Source: Aldehydirespirator sp965200005
Lineage (GTDB): Bacteria; Actinomycetota; Acidimicrobiia; Acidimicrobiales; Aldehydirespiratoraceae
Length of the DNA stretch: 64,000 bases
Assembly: GCA_965200005.1 (NCBI GenBank)
Contig: OZ241331.1
Span: forward strand, 186,001 to 250,000
Direction: 5' to 3'
Part shown: one piece after another, positions 43,327 through 52,668 of the stretch
Numbering within the stretch: the first letter of the stretch is position 1
Layout: every line of letters begins with the position of its first letter
The notes under the pieces: generated by a model
What the model was told of the DNA's origin: nothing
Seen by the model: only the letters and a program-made list of their open reading frames with translations
Database searches by the model: none
Program-made: the position numbers and the translations under genes

Positions 43327-46300
43327 CTAGAGCGCTTCAGCCGATGATCTCCAGCGGATGGCGAGGTCCAACACCGGTTGCGTCAAGATGTCAACAACAT
43401 CGACACTCGCCAGCAGAGTCTCATCAAAGTCGGGCTCAGTCTCGGTCACGGCATCTCGCAACTGCCGGTAGCGGTTCCGGTAACCGCGCAATACACCCGA
43501 AGCAACCTGGGCCCCGAGGTGTTCAGCGAACCGCACATGCAAGAGCGTGATTCCAACAGTCGCTCCCGCAGCCACTTCCGGCACGATCACAACGGTGCGG
43601 CCGTCATAGAGGCCCCTTGAGACCAGCACCGTTCGCTCCGTCGCAACCCGTCGCTTCGTTCCTGTCAGAGCGGGCGAAGTGATCGTGCGTGACACAAGAT
43701 CTGTAGCGATGCCACTTTGACCCGTCACCGCAACCGACTCGAAACCCTCCACGTGGTAGCGGGTATGACCCAAAACTTCCATCACCGCGGGTGCGAGGGC
43801 GACCAGCGTACGCAGGGTCGAGTAAGCAAGATGATCCCGGGGAGCACCGGCTGCGAGAACGGCTTGCGTCAGCGGTGTGTCAAGCAACGCCTGATCCGAG
43901 CGTGAGATCCCAACGGTCACCGTCTTGGCCTGGTGACGGATGGCATCGATGGGCCTGGTCAGCTCATCAATGGCCCGACTTAGGGCCGAACTCAGATCGG
44001 CGAGCAAGGTCGCGGGGCTACCCACACTGCCCCGCTCAACCTCATAACTATCGAGCGGTGCCAGGCCGGTGGCATATGGCAACAAACTGGTCAAGCGCAC
44101 AGCAGTGGACGCCTCAAGGGTGCCGTCATAGTCCTGTTGCCGCAGCCGCTCAAGGAACTCGCTGCTGGCAGCACGAACCGCGGGCCGGGCCTCGACAAGC
44201 ACAGTCTCTGCGGTAGCCCCCGGAGAGGCTGCAGCAGTCTCGATAGCAGCTCGCGCCGAACGCAGAGGCAGCGCAGAAGCGTCGATCGCGAGAGCGGCCT
44301 CGTAACCGAACAGGTGGCCGACCATGGTCGCTGGCAGGAAGGCTAGGCGTGGGTCACCCGCAGGTACCCGGAGCACGTCGGCTGCAGCGTCAAAACGAGT
44401 TTCGCCCTCGCTAACGATCACCACAGCGCAGGCACGATGCGCCGAGAAGATGGCGATTTCCTTGGCCACATCGTCAGCCACGGAGCCTGACAATCCGGCG
44501 GCGCACACCAGGATCAGGGGTTCAGCCGAAAGGTCGATGTGCTTTTTGTCTTCGGTGGTGTCGCTAGAGATCGACTTGTAGCACAGCTCCGAAAGCTTGA
44601 TCCGCAACTCGCTGGCGGCGATGCGGTTCATGCCGTTACCGACCACTGCCCAATAGCGGCGGCTCAACACGTGGCGGCGAGCCGCCTCACCGATGCTGTG
44701 TTGGGTGGCGAGCACCTTCTCCAAAACCGAGGGCAGTTGCCGCAGTGACTCCAGCAAGTCAGCGTAACCGGCTAGGCGCCCGCCGCCTGATGCCTCCTGC
44801 GTGACAGCGATCGCAAGCAAGCAACCGGCTGCAATCTGAGAGTAGAAGGCCTTGGTGGAGGCGACACTCATCTCCACATCTCGACCGTCGGCGGTATAGA
44901 AGACGCCATCAGCACGCTCTACCAGGTCGCTGTAACGGCGATTGACAATGGCGACTACCTGGGCACCGCGAGCTCGCGCCAGATCGACGGTGCGGTTGGT
45001 GTCGGTGGTCGTGCCCGACTGGGAAACGGCGACGACAAGCGTGTCGGACATGTCGGGGCGCAGGTGAAACGCGGAGAGTTCGGTTGCTGGCATGGCGACG
45101 CTGCGAAGCGATCGATCTGCGCCGGAGTCTTGCAACAGCAACTGCAGGAAAGCTGCAAAGCTCTGGGCTGCGATAGCCGCAGTTCCCTGTCCGATGGCGA
45201 TGACCCGGCTCAGTGCGCCACTCCTGAGGCCGACCCGTACCGCATGGGGCATGGTCTCGGGGCCGATGTTGAGCTCTGGGGAACCCGAGGTGTCAACGAT
45301 CCTGCCTCGCAACGTCTTGCGGAACGACGCCGGAGCTTGGCCAATCTCTTTGAGCAGGTAATGGGGATGATCGGCCCGATCGATGTCACGGGTCGTGATG
45401 GACGCGGTTAGAACCTCCGCATCTGAGACCAGCAGCGGCGTGCCGTCATACGCAGATCGGTGTAGGCCTGCCAGCGTCCCGGCACCTTCGGCGTTGAGTG
45501 TGATGATCTGGCCGCGACCGTTCGGGTTAGCGCTGTGGGCAGTCTCCCCATCCATGCGCAGGTAGTTCGGAGTCTCTTCCACAACCCCATACGGTTCGCT
45601 TGCAACCACAAAGGCATCCTCGGCAAACCCCACATAGAGCGACTGCCCGCTGCCCCGCAGAGCCAGGCGTAGCTGTTCGGGGAATTGCGTCGTACACGCT
45701 GCGATAGCCACAGAGCCCTCACAACTCGACACTGCCCGCCTGAAGGACTCCTCCATCGATAGTCCTGACGACACGCCCATGCTCGTCAACACCGGAACTG
45801 TCTTGGAGTCAGTCGTTATCAGGGGATGCACCTGCGCGCTGGCCTCTTCAAGCAAGTCGGCGTAATTGTCAACATCGCCGTTAAGAGCTGCCACCACATA
45901 AGGACCCGCGCTGTTCGCTAGATCGCTGTTGAGCGGATGAGTGTTTGCCTCTGAGATGATCCCAACTGACGCCCAGCGCGTGTGTCCCAGAACCACAGTG
46001 CTGGCCGCCGCAGAGTTCACCGCAGCCGCGAGCAAGCGGTCGCTGGCAATTGCATCACGCAGCGCAGCGGTGTTGTCACCGAGTTCGCCGATCTCTCGTG
46101 CGGTCTTGTAGACGATGCTTAAGACACCATCGGCGAGCCGCACCGATCCCGACCCAAACGTTGGGTCTTGGCTGCGGTTCGCTAGATCGGCCAGAACGCT
46201 GGGATCATCGAGATCGAGGCCATGGTTGCGGATCAACAGGTGCAGACCTGCCGAGTCACGTCCCCGAACCTCAAGGCGATCAACTGCAGACAGCGCCTGA

Positions 46301-46794
46301 TGTACAGATAGGTAGGCCTCCATGGCGGACTCGGTCACCCGAGTTCCCAAGCCCACCGACGAAAGAATCTCCGCTACTGCGCTGCTGGCTCGCAGGCGGT
46401 CACGTTCAAGCGACCAGACACCGTCGCGGACGGCCAGGAGGGCCTGGTTGAGCCGCTCAAGCCTGGCGCCGTCAATGCGTGTGTCGGTGTCGAGACGGCG
46501 CTCAATCTCCGAGACCGAAGTGCCTAATGTGGCGCTAGCACGCTGCAGCGCCGTGGTAGTGCTGCAGGACTGCAACATCAGTGCCAGACCAGGAACCCCA
46601 CTCAGCAAGCGGTTGGTTTCACTGAGGTTGGTAGCCACGTCAGCTAGTCGCCGACTCAGCCCGTCGTGCTCTAAGCGATGGCTGGTTGCTTCCCGCAGGG
46701 CCGCCTCGGCCGCCTCAACGAGCGCTTCAACAGTTCTGGGTGCGGGTGCTTCACGAGTGCTGCGCCGACGCAAGATGGCGACGATTCCACACAC
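43327..46794 (-). CDS. Enlarged GlmS-like glutamine-sugar-phosphate aminotransferase
   Basis: The 1155-residue protein has every major GlmS part but is almost twice the normal size of about 610. From GTG 46794 the catalytic cysteine is residue 2 (VCGIVAIL), as required. The GATase core resumes at RGRDSAG (about 176-182) after an inserted segment of about 150 helical residues, with GHTRWASVG near 270 and ALNGDVDNY. The link KEIGQAP and the first SIS domain (SQSGTTTDTN, VASTKAF) span about 505-650. A second SIS domain starts with VVGNGMNRIAASE. About 290 C-terminal residues match nothing I know. The start overlaps the glmM stop by one base, so UDP-GlcNAc precursor supply is likely. Changes around the second SIS (EDKKHIDLS for the usual ELKHG) suggest altered activity. 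Confidence 0.88.
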   Translation of the reverse strand: MCGIVAILRRRSTREAPAPRTVEALVEAAEAALREATSHRLEHDGLSRRLADVATNLSETNRLLSGVPGLALMLQSCSTTTALQRASATLGTSVSEIERRLDTDTRIDGARLERLNQALLAVRDGVWSLERDRLRASSAVAEILSSVGLGTRVTESAMEAYLSVHQALSAVDRLEVRGRDSAGLHLLIRNHGLDLDDPSVLADLANRSQDPTFGSGSVRLADGVLSIVYKTAREIGELGDNTAALRDAIASDRLLAAAVNSAAASTVVLGHTRWASVGIISEANTHPLNSDLANSAGPYVVAALNGDVDNYADLLEEASAQVHPLITTDSKTVPVLTSMGVSSGLSMEESFRRAVSSCEGSVAIAACTTQFPEQLRLALRGSGQSLYVGFAEDAFVVASEPYGVVEETPNYLRMDGETAHSANPNGRGQIITLNAEGAGTLAGLHRSAYDGTPLLVSDAEVLTASITTRDIDRADHPHYLLKEIGQAPASFRKTLRGRIVDTSGSPELNIGPETMPHAVRVGLRSGALSRVIAIGQGTAAIAAQSFAAFLQLLLQDSGADRSLRSVAMPATELSAFHLRPDMSDTLVVAVSQSGTTTDTNRTVDLARARGAQVVAIVNRRYSDLVERADGVFYTADGRDVEMSVASTKAFYSQIAAGCLLAIAVTQEASGGGRLAGYADLLESLRQLPSVLEKVLATQHSIGEAARRHVLSRRYWAVVGNGMNRIAASELRIKLSELCYKSISSDTTEDKKHIDLSAEPLILVCAAGLSGSVADDVAKEIAIFSAHRACAVVIVSEGETRFDAAADVLRVPAGDPRLAFLPATMVGHLFGYEAALAIDASALPLRSARAAIETAAASPGATAETVLVEARPAVRAASSEFLERLRQQDYDGTLEASTAVRLTSLLPYATGLAPLDSYEVERGSVGSPATLLADLSSALSRAIDELTRPIDAIRHQAKTVTVGISRSDQALLDTPLTQAVLAAGAPRDHLAYSTLRTLVALAPAVMEVLGHTRYHVEGFESVAVTGQSGIATDLVSRTITSPALTGTKRRVATERTVLVSRGLYDGRTVVIVPEVAAGATVGITLLHVRFAEHLGAQVASGVLRGYRNRYRQLRDAVTETEPDFDETLLASVDVVDILTQPVLDLAIRWRSSAEAL

Positions 46795-48149
46795 TATGAG
46801 ATCGCCTCCCGCACGATGTCGCACAGCCGCACGGCTTCGGTGCGAGCCGTCAAGTCGGAGTCTGCTTCGACCATGACCCGCACTACCGGTTCAGTTCCAG
46901 AGGCACGCAACAATACGCGCCCCATACCCGCAAGCCGATCCTGAGCCTCGGTGCTGATGGTGGCGAGAAGGCTGCGAACCTCCTCGACAGATCGTCGCCT
47001 CGGGTTTGCGACGTTTAGAAGCACCTGGGGAACCTTCGTCATGGCTGTCGCTGTGAGGTCAGCAAGGTTGCTGCCCGTGCGTTTGACAGTATCAAGCAAC
47101 TGCACCGCGGTTAGGACACCGTCGCCGGTGGTAGCGAGTTCACGAAATATGACATGACCAGACTGCTCTCCGCCCAGCGCGAGCCCATGCTGCTGGAGTG
47201 CCGCGAGAACGTAACGGTCACCGACATTGGTGTCGATGACACCGATTCCATTAGCAGCCATAGCTCGCCGGAACCCAAGATTCGACATGGCAGTGACGAC
47301 CACGGTGGCGCCTGCTAGTTCCCCACGACGCTGACGGTCGATGGCACACACGGCCAGGATCTCATCGCCATCAACGAGCGATCCACGATGGTCAACGGCC
47401 AATACACGATCGGCGTCGCCATCAAAAGCCACCCCTGCATCTGCTTGGGATTCCAGCACTGCAGCTTGCAGACCCTCGGGATGTAGGGAGCCGCAACGGT
47501 GATTGATGTTGCGGCCGTCAGGCTCGGCGTGAATGGCGATTACTCGGGCTCCGAGCCTTCGCAAACACTCCGGCCCGCCGATGTGAGCAGCACCGTTGGC
47601 GGAGTCCACGACGATCCGTAAACCGCGGAGGTCTCGTCCCTCGATGCTGGCAACGACAGCGGAGATGTGTCGCTCCAGCGCCTCTCCTGTCGGGGTGATG
47701 TCGTCGACCATCCCAAGATCCCGTGGTGGCTCGGAAGCAGCAATTTGCGCCGAAGCGGGAGCGCGTTGATCAGCTAACCGCTCTTCAATCTCGGTCTGAG
47801 CGGCGTCGTCGAGCTTGAGCCCCCCCGGAGCGAAGAACTTGACACCGTTGTCGTACCACGGGTTGTGCGACGCTGACACCATCGCCGCGGCCTGATGCTC
47901 ATCTGCGCTCCAGCGTGCGACGGCTGGCGTGGGCAACACTCCAAGCGGGATCGGTCGCGATCCGCTGGCACTAACACCGCGACTAAGGGCAGCCACCAGC
48001 GAAGGCCCAGACTCTCGCGGGTCATGGCCGATTCCGAAGCTGGCAGTGCCGAACACGTCAGCAACGATCTGACCAAGCCGCTCAATCTGGGACTCTGTTA
48101 GTTCGCTGCGCGTGTCACCGCGAACGCCGTCGGTTCCAAACGAGAGCAT
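46794..48149 (-). CDS. glmM: Phosphoglucosamine mutase
   Basis: The 451-residue enzyme turns glucosamine-6-P into glucosamine-1-P for UDP-GlcNAc. LSFGTDGVRG starts it; the phosphoserine loop is MVSASHNPWYDNG; the metal loop is AFDGDADR; and RASGTEPVVRVMVE binds the sugar phosphate. ATG 48149 is the conserved start. It lies downstream of rpsI across a terminator hairpin and runs into the GlmS-like gene with a one-base overlap. Confidence 0.96.
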   Translation of the reverse strand: MLSFGTDGVRGDTRSELTESQIERLGQIVADVFGTASFGIGHDPRESGPSLVAALSRGVSASGSRPIPLGVLPTPAVARWSADEHQAAAMVSASHNPWYDNGVKFFAPGGLKLDDAAQTEIEERLADQRAPASAQIAASEPPRDLGMVDDITPTGEALERHISAVVASIEGRDLRGLRIVVDSANGAAHIGGPECLRRLGARVIAIHAEPDGRNINHRCGSLHPEGLQAAVLESQADAGVAFDGDADRVLAVDHRGSLVDGDEILAVCAIDRQRRGELAGATVVVTAMSNLGFRRAMAANGIGVIDTNVGDRYVLAALQQHGLALGGEQSGHVIFRELATTGDGVLTAVQLLDTVKRTGSNLADLTATAMTKVPQVLLNVANPRRRSVEEVRSLLATISTEAQDRLAGMGRVLLRASGTEPVVRVMVEADSDLTARTEAVRLCDIVREAIS

Positions 48150-48183
48150 TAGCCCCACAGGTAGACGAGCATCACCCCAAAGT

Positions 48184-48209
48184 GGCCGAGCGCAAGCTCA
48201 CGCTCGGCC
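48184..48209 (-). terminator. Hairpin terminator after rpsI
   Basis: GGCCGAGCG and CGCTCGGCC form a perfect 9-bp stem with an 8-base loop, 16 bases beyond the rpsI stop on the minus strand. No clear T run follows. It separates rplM-rpsI from glmM. Confidence 0.7.
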
Positions 48210-48224
48210 GAGGGATACCACCCG

Positions 48225-48617
48225 TTAGCGCTTGCTGTACTGGGGAGCTTTGCGGGCCTTCTTGAGGCCGTACTTCTTGGATTCTTTTTTGCGTGGATCC
48301 CGGGTCAGGTAGCCACCAGTCTTGAGAGTGTCACGTAGCTCAGGTTCAACCTCAACGAGCCCACGTGAGATGCCCAGTCGAAGAGCTCCCGCCTGGCCGC
48401 TGCTGCCACCGCCATGAATGGTGGCATCAACGTCATAGCGACCTTGTGCCGCGGTGACATTGAGAGGCTCAAGGATCTGCATCCGGTGGGTGCGCGACGG
48501 GAAGTAGTCCTCCATCGTGCGCTTGTTGACGGTGACGTTTCCCGAACCGGTGCGGAGCCGGACCCGGGCCACGGATCGCTTACGGCGACCGGTTGCTTGC
48601 ACAAGTGGAGTAGTCAT
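48225..48617 (-). CDS. rpsI: 30S ribosomal protein S9
   Basis: The 130-residue protein has QATGRRKRSVARVRL at the start, the VTVNKR and YDV motifs and the RKARKAPQYSKR tail that reaches the P-site tRNA. It follows rplM by 12 bp, the normal pair. The order rplM-rpsI behind truA is general in actinobacteria, but here truA is separated from it by two other genes. Confidence 0.97.
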   Translation of the reverse strand: MTTPLVQATGRRKRSVARVRLRTGSGNVTVNKRTMEDYFPSRTHRMQILEPLNVTAAQGRYDVDATIHGGGSSGQAGALRLGISRGLVEVEPELRDTLKTGGYLTRDPRKKESKKYGLKKARKAPQYSKR

Positions 48618-48629
48618 CTGTCAATCACC

Positions 48630-49076
48630 TCATCTGGCCCGAGCATGATCAATAGCGTACGGTTGCGGTTTCTGGGCCTTATGTGGATGCACCGGCCCGG
48701 CGTACACCTTGAGCTTGCGGATCTGTGAGCGACCCAGCCGGGTCTTTGGAAGCATGCCGCGAATGGTGTCACGGATCGCTTGGTCGGGCTGCTGGGCGAG
48801 CTTTTCGCCATACGACTGGCTGCGCAATCCACCGGGATAACCGGAGTGGCGATACACCTGCTTGGATGCAGCCTTGTTGGCAGTAAGCACCACCTTGCTG
48901 GCATTGACGACTATGACGTGATCGCCCGTATCGAGATGCGGTGTGAAGGTTGGCTTGTGCTTGCCTCGCAGCAGCCTCGCAACTTCAGTGGCGAGGCGGC
49001 CGAGCACCATGCCCTGGGCATCCACAACATGCCATTGCCGCTCAATCTCGGAGGCCTTGGGGCTATATGTCGCCAC
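48630..49076 (-). CDS. rplM: 50S ribosomal protein L13
   Basis: The 148-residue protein shows WHVVDAQGMVLGRLATEVA, HLDTGDHVIVVNA, YRHSGYPGG and LPKTRLGR, all typical. GTG 49076 is the start, with a GGGAGAG ribosome-binding site. The 260 bases upstream, up to the divergent ATPase gene, must hold its promoter. Confidence 0.97.
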   Translation of the reverse strand: MATYSPKASEIERQWHVVDAQGMVLGRLATEVARLLRGKHKPTFTPHLDTGDHVIVVNASKVVLTANKAASKQVYRHSGYPGGLRSQSYGEKLAQQPDQAIRDTIRGMLPKTRLGRSQIRKLKVYAGPVHPHKAQKPQPYAIDHARAR

Positions 49077-49310
49077 GTCACTCTCCCTGTCGACTCTGGC
49101 GCGTTCCGTTGCCTACCAATCAGCAGGCACACTCGGTCCGGCCATTGCGAACCGACCGACCCACAAGGCTAAGCCCCGCAACCCAAAAAACAATCACATG
49201 CAGAGGTTGGACCGCTGTTGACAAGCCGTCCGCAAGCTCCTGCTGAGCACATGACGGATGGCGTACCGATCAGTTCATACGCAGAGACTTGACAGCTACG
49301 TTGATATTTG

Positions 49311-49325
49311 CGCAAGTTACTTGCG
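49311..49325. promoter_or_regulatory. 15-bp palindrome before the RloA-like gene
   Basis: CGCAAGT-T-ACTTGCG is a perfect inverted repeat with 7-base arms, ending 11 bases before ATG 49337. A TTGACA lies at 49289-49294, 17 bases upstream, and GAATAC follows at 49327-49332. The palindrome is in the right place for a repressor operator over the promoter. No regulator gene is next to it. Confidence 0.55.
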
Positions 49326-49336
49326 AGAATACGCGT

Positions 49337-50758
49337 ATGACAGAGTCAACAACCATGTCTAACACTTCGGCGCTCATTACGTTCAGTGCCAAAAACGTCC
49401 GCTCGTTTCGCGAAACTGCAGAGCTATCGATGCTCGCCACGGGCGTGGCCGAGAAGCCCTACGTGCGTTCACTTCGGTGGCGCGCAGGCGGAAGACCGAT
49501 TAAGGCGCTAGCAGTTGCTGGAGTCTTCGGTGCAAACGCCTCGGGCAAGAGCAACCTGCTAGGTGCCCTCTCCGACTTGAGAGCACTGGTCTTGAACCCC
49601 TTCAGCATTACGAACGGCAGCCCAACCCGGCGCATGGCGCGCAACTACTTCTTACTCGACAATGCACTCAAGTCGGAGCCTTCTTCCTTTGATGTCCAGA
49701 TCATCCTGAACGGCACCATGCATGAGTACGGGGTCACTTTCGACGATGAGCGGGTACTTGAGGAGTGGGCTTATTGGTACCCGAAGGGCCGTGCTGCCCG
49801 CGTGTTTCATCGTGAAGGTCAGAAGGTTCTTGCGGGCTCGGTAGAACGCTCCAAGACCCGAACCATCGCAGAGCTTCTGCGACCGGACGTGCTGTTCTTA
49901 TCGATAGCAGCGTTCTTGGGCCACCAAGCATTACTCCCTCTCTTTGAGTGGTTTCGCCGGAATCTCAAGCTCGTTGATCAAGGCTCACTGCCGCTGCGTC
50001 AGGTGCTAACGGCCCACATGCTTAATGACGACGAGTTGAGAAGGCGTGTCATTGGGCTCTTGCGTGCCGCCGACCTAGGCGTTGTCGGTGCCGGGCGGCA
50101 TCAAGTATCACCTGAGATGCAGAAACGAATACAGAAAGCTCTTCACATCATCAAAACACACGAATTTGAGTTTAAAGCTGCGGATTTGCCTGAATTTGAG
50201 GATCTTGGAGTTAGTCTTCTACACCGCGGCGCCGATGGCAGGCCCGTGGAACTCAACCCCGAGGTTGAGTCACTTGGCACCCGTGTGTGGTTCGGCCTTA
50301 TTGGCCCACTGATACTCGCGATGCGAACCGGAGATGTGTTGTTAGTAGACGAACTAGACGCCAGCCTGCACCCCGAAATTTTGAGGGAAGTAGTTCGACT
50401 ATTTCAGGAACAAGAGACCAACCCGAACTGCGCTCAATTGATCTTCAACGCGCATGACACGAACCTGCTCGGTGACACCGTCGGCCCGCGGATCCTCGGT
50501 CGTGACCAGATCTGGTTTACGGACAAGTTGATCGGTGGGAATACGGTCCTGCGTCCACTCACCGATGAAGATCCACGTAAGCACGAAGCCATCGCGAAGC
50601 GGTACATGGAGGGCAGATACGGAGCTGTACCGATCATCTCTGAAGGCCCGTTCGACCTCGCGGTGACCCCAGAGCAGCCACTTCCCACTGCCTCAACGAC
50701 CGAGTCCGGGATGACGATGACCGAGGAGCGGTTGAGTCGCGTTGGTGCCTCGACCTAG
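49337..50758 (+). CDS. AAA-family ATPase, RloA/AbiLi-like (putative phage defence)
   Basis: The protein of about 473 residues from ATG 49337 is an SMC-like AAA_15-type ATPase. FSAKNVRSFRE opens it; Walker A is GANASGKSN (about residues 65-73 from this start); Walker B is LLVDELDASLHPE; and FNAHDTNLL is the final histidine switch. This layout is that of OLD, RloA, AbiLi and AriA ATPases, which sense phage infection with a partner effector. The partner here is the RloB gene, whose start lies within its last codons. It is on the opposite strand to the ribosomal genes on both sides. Codon use appears somewhat more mixed than that of its neighbours, which may indicate transfer. Confidence 0.85.
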   Translation: MTESTTMSNTSALITFSAKNVRSFRETAELSMLATGVAEKPYVRSLRWRAGGRPIKALAVAGVFGANASGKSNLLGALSDLRALVLNPFSITNGSPTRRMARNYFLLDNALKSEPSSFDVQIILNGTMHEYGVTFDDERVLEEWAYWYPKGRAARVFHREGQKVLAGSVERSKTRTIAELLRPDVLFLSIAAFLGHQALLPLFEWFRRNLKLVDQGSLPLRQVLTAHMLNDDELRRRVIGLLRAADLGVVGAGRHQVSPEMQKRIQKALHIIKTHEFEFKAADLPEFEDLGVSLLHRGADGRPVELNPEVESLGTRVWFGLIGPLILAMRTGDVLLVDELDASLHPEILREVVRLFQEQETNPNCAQLIFNAHDTNLLGDTVGPRILGRDQIWFTDKLIGGNTVLRPLTDEDPRKHEAIAKRYMEGRYGAVPIISEGPFDLAVTPEQPLPTASTTESGMTMTEERLSRVGAST

Positions 50759-51317
50759 GGATCGGCATGAGCGCAGCACGCGGGTCGGCCGTACACGCGA
50801 GATTCTTGTGTTCACAGAGGGGCTAAAGACCGAACCTGACTACCTGATGGCGTGGAGACACTTGCACCGCTCATCAGTGCATGTCACTGTCAGCAAGCAT
50901 CATGGCGCGCCCAAGACTCTGGTTGACCTTGCAGCGGATGACATGAAGAGAGAACGCTACGAACTCAAGCGTGGTCGCGGTTGCCGATACGACGAGATTT
51001 GGTGCATGTTTGATGTCAATAGCCATCCGAACCTGTTGGATGCCTATCAGAAGGCGCTCGCGAATGGCATCCGGCTCGCGGTGTCGAATCCGTGCATCGA
51101 ACTGTGGTTCGCGCTTCACTTTGAGGACCAGACCGCGTATCTCAGCAGATACGACGCCCAACGGAAGTCGCGTCATCACTTGCAGTGCGACAAGAATCTG
51201 ACAGAGGATGCGAGAGAGCTGCTAGTCAACAACTACGAGATTGCAAAACAGCGGGCTAAGCGCTTGGAGACACTCCACAAGAGTGCTGGACGCGCATCGG
51301 GCGCTAACCCGAGTTAG
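50745..51317 (+). CDS. RloB-family protein (AbiLii-like effector)
   Basis: The protein of about 190 residues matches the RloB family: REILVFTEGLKTEPDYL, the acidic FDVNSHPN, and NPCIELWFALHFE, the strongest signature. RloB proteins have a Toprim-like fold and occur beside RloA ATPases and in AbiL. Whether this one is a nuclease is not known. GTG 50745 (or TTG 50742) starts inside the ATPase gene, and a GAGGAG lies at 50723-50728, rather far upstream, so translation may be coupled. The gap to the convergent truA end is 126 bp. Confidence 0.83.
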   Translation: MPRPRDRHERSTRVGRTREILVFTEGLKTEPDYLMAWRHLHRSSVHVTVSKHHGAPKTLVDLAADDMKRERYELKRGRGCRYDEIWCMFDVNSHPNLLDAYQKALANGIRLAVSNPCIELWFALHFEDQTAYLSRYDAQRKSRHHLQCDKNLTEDARELLVNNYEIAKQRAKRLETLHKSAGRASGANPS

Positions 51318-51443
51318 GGGTATGGAGGCTGATCGACTCAATCTCGCGCTAGCTCACGTGCCAACACCGTAGAGGCGTGTGCGTCAGTCGTTCCGGTATT
51401 CCACACTGCGTCTGGAGCCGGGACGGCTGGAAAACCCCACTGG

Positions 51444-52250
51444 TCAGGTGGTGTAGTGGGTCGACCAGAGGGTCAGGCCTTGGGGGGGTGCTGGGCTGGG
51501 AGTGGTTGAGCGGTCTCTTGCCGCCATGACACGTGCCACATCGGTGACTGGGCGAGTTCGGTGTCCTATTGCCACGAGTAATGCGACCACGGAACGGACC
51601 ATCTGGTGACAGAAGGAGCGGCCCTCGATCTCGAACACGAGTGACTGCCGCTCGCGCCACCAAGCCACCCGATGCACCGTACGGAGGAGCGATTGACTTG
51701 GACGTGACCGGTTGCGCCGACAAAACGACGAGAAGTCATGCACACCGACCAGCAACTCTGCAGCATCTCTCATCGCCTCAACGTCAAGTGGCGCTTCGAC
51801 GTGCCAGCTAAAGCGCGCTGCTAGAGGATCGGGCACAACCGAGTTGAGCACCCGGTACCGATAGACGCGTGCAGTGCAGTCGTGGCGTGCATCAAAGTCG
51901 TCAGCGACGATCTGCGCCGAAGATACGGCGATGTCGGGGCGACACATGCGATTCAACGAACGCACCATGCGAGCCGGCTTCACCCGGGCAGCGTCGGCAT
52001 CAAACGAGACGACCTGACCACGGGCATGCACGCCCCGGTCGGTTCGCCCAGCACAAGTCAACTTGACACGATGCTGCATCAACCTGGCGAGTGCCTCACT
52101 GAGCACTTCTTCAACGGTGCGGACACCCTGATTCCGAGCAAACCCGTAGAACCCGGTGCCGTCGTAGGCGACGGTCAGCTTGACCCGTACGCGATCAGCC
52201 GGTACGGGTCGTTGGAGCTTTAGTTGCCGGTGTGCCTCCCCTGAAACCAC
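51444..52250 (-). CDS. truA: tRNA pseudouridine(38-40) synthase
   Basis: The 268-residue enzyme modifies uridines 38-40 in the anticodon arm. VKLTVAYDGTGFYGFA, the catalytic aspartate in GRTDRGVHARGQVVSFD, and FCHQMVRSVVALL are present. GTG 52250 is the only usable start before the conserved part; about 20 residues precede it. It follows rplQ on the same strand. The C-terminus ends with a Ser/Pro-rich stretch. Confidence 0.93.
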   Translation of the reverse strand: MVSGEAHRQLKLQRPVPADRVRVKLTVAYDGTGFYGFARNQGVRTVEEVLSEALARLMQHRVKLTCAGRTDRGVHARGQVVSFDADAARVKPARMVRSLNRMCRPDIAVSSAQIVADDFDARHDCTARVYRYRVLNSVVPDPLAARFSWHVEAPLDVEAMRDAAELLVGVHDFSSFCRRNRSRPSQSLLRTVHRVAWWRERQSLVFEIEGRSFCHQMVRSVVALLVAIGHRTRPVTDVARVMAARDRSTTPSPAPPQGLTLWSTHYTT

Positions 52251-52313
52251 CGGAGGGGGCTCAGCACGTTGAGATCAGGCGACGATCAAACGATGAGCGT
52301 GTCAGACCGACTC

Positions 52314-52667
52314 TCAGACCAACTCGATGCGGGCCATCGGAGCGTTGTCGCCGTGACGGGGGCCAAGCTTGATGATCCGGGTGTAGCCACCTGGTCGGTC
52401 TTCGTAGCGGGGCCCGATCTCGTCAAACAGCTTCGAGGCCATCTCACGATCGCCAAGAAACTTGACGACCAGGCGATGATTGTGAACACCGCCACGCCGG
52501 GCCTTGGTGATCATCTTCTCAGCAATCGGGCGCATGGCTTTGGCCTTCGCCTCGGTTGTGGTGATGGCCTCAGCAGCGATCAGCGACGCCACCAGATTGG
52601 CCATCATCAGCTTCTGATGCTGGCTACTACCGCCAAAGCGGCGGCCTTTGCGAGGACGTGCGGGCAT
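52314..52667 (-). CDS. rplQ: 50S ribosomal protein L17
   Basis: The 117-residue protein has FGGSSQHQKLMMANLVASLI and ITTTEAKAKAMRPIAEKMIT, as usual for L17, and GGYTRIIKLGPRHGDNAPMARIELV at the end. ATG 52667 lies one base after the rpoA stop region. It closes the alpha operon. Confidence 0.97.
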   Translation of the reverse strand: MPARPRKGRRFGGSSQHQKLMMANLVASLIAAEAITTTEAKAKAMRPIAEKMITKARRGGVHNHRLVVKFLGDREMASKLFDEIGPRYEDRPGGYTRIIKLGPRHGDNAPMARIELV

Positions 52668-52668
52668 C

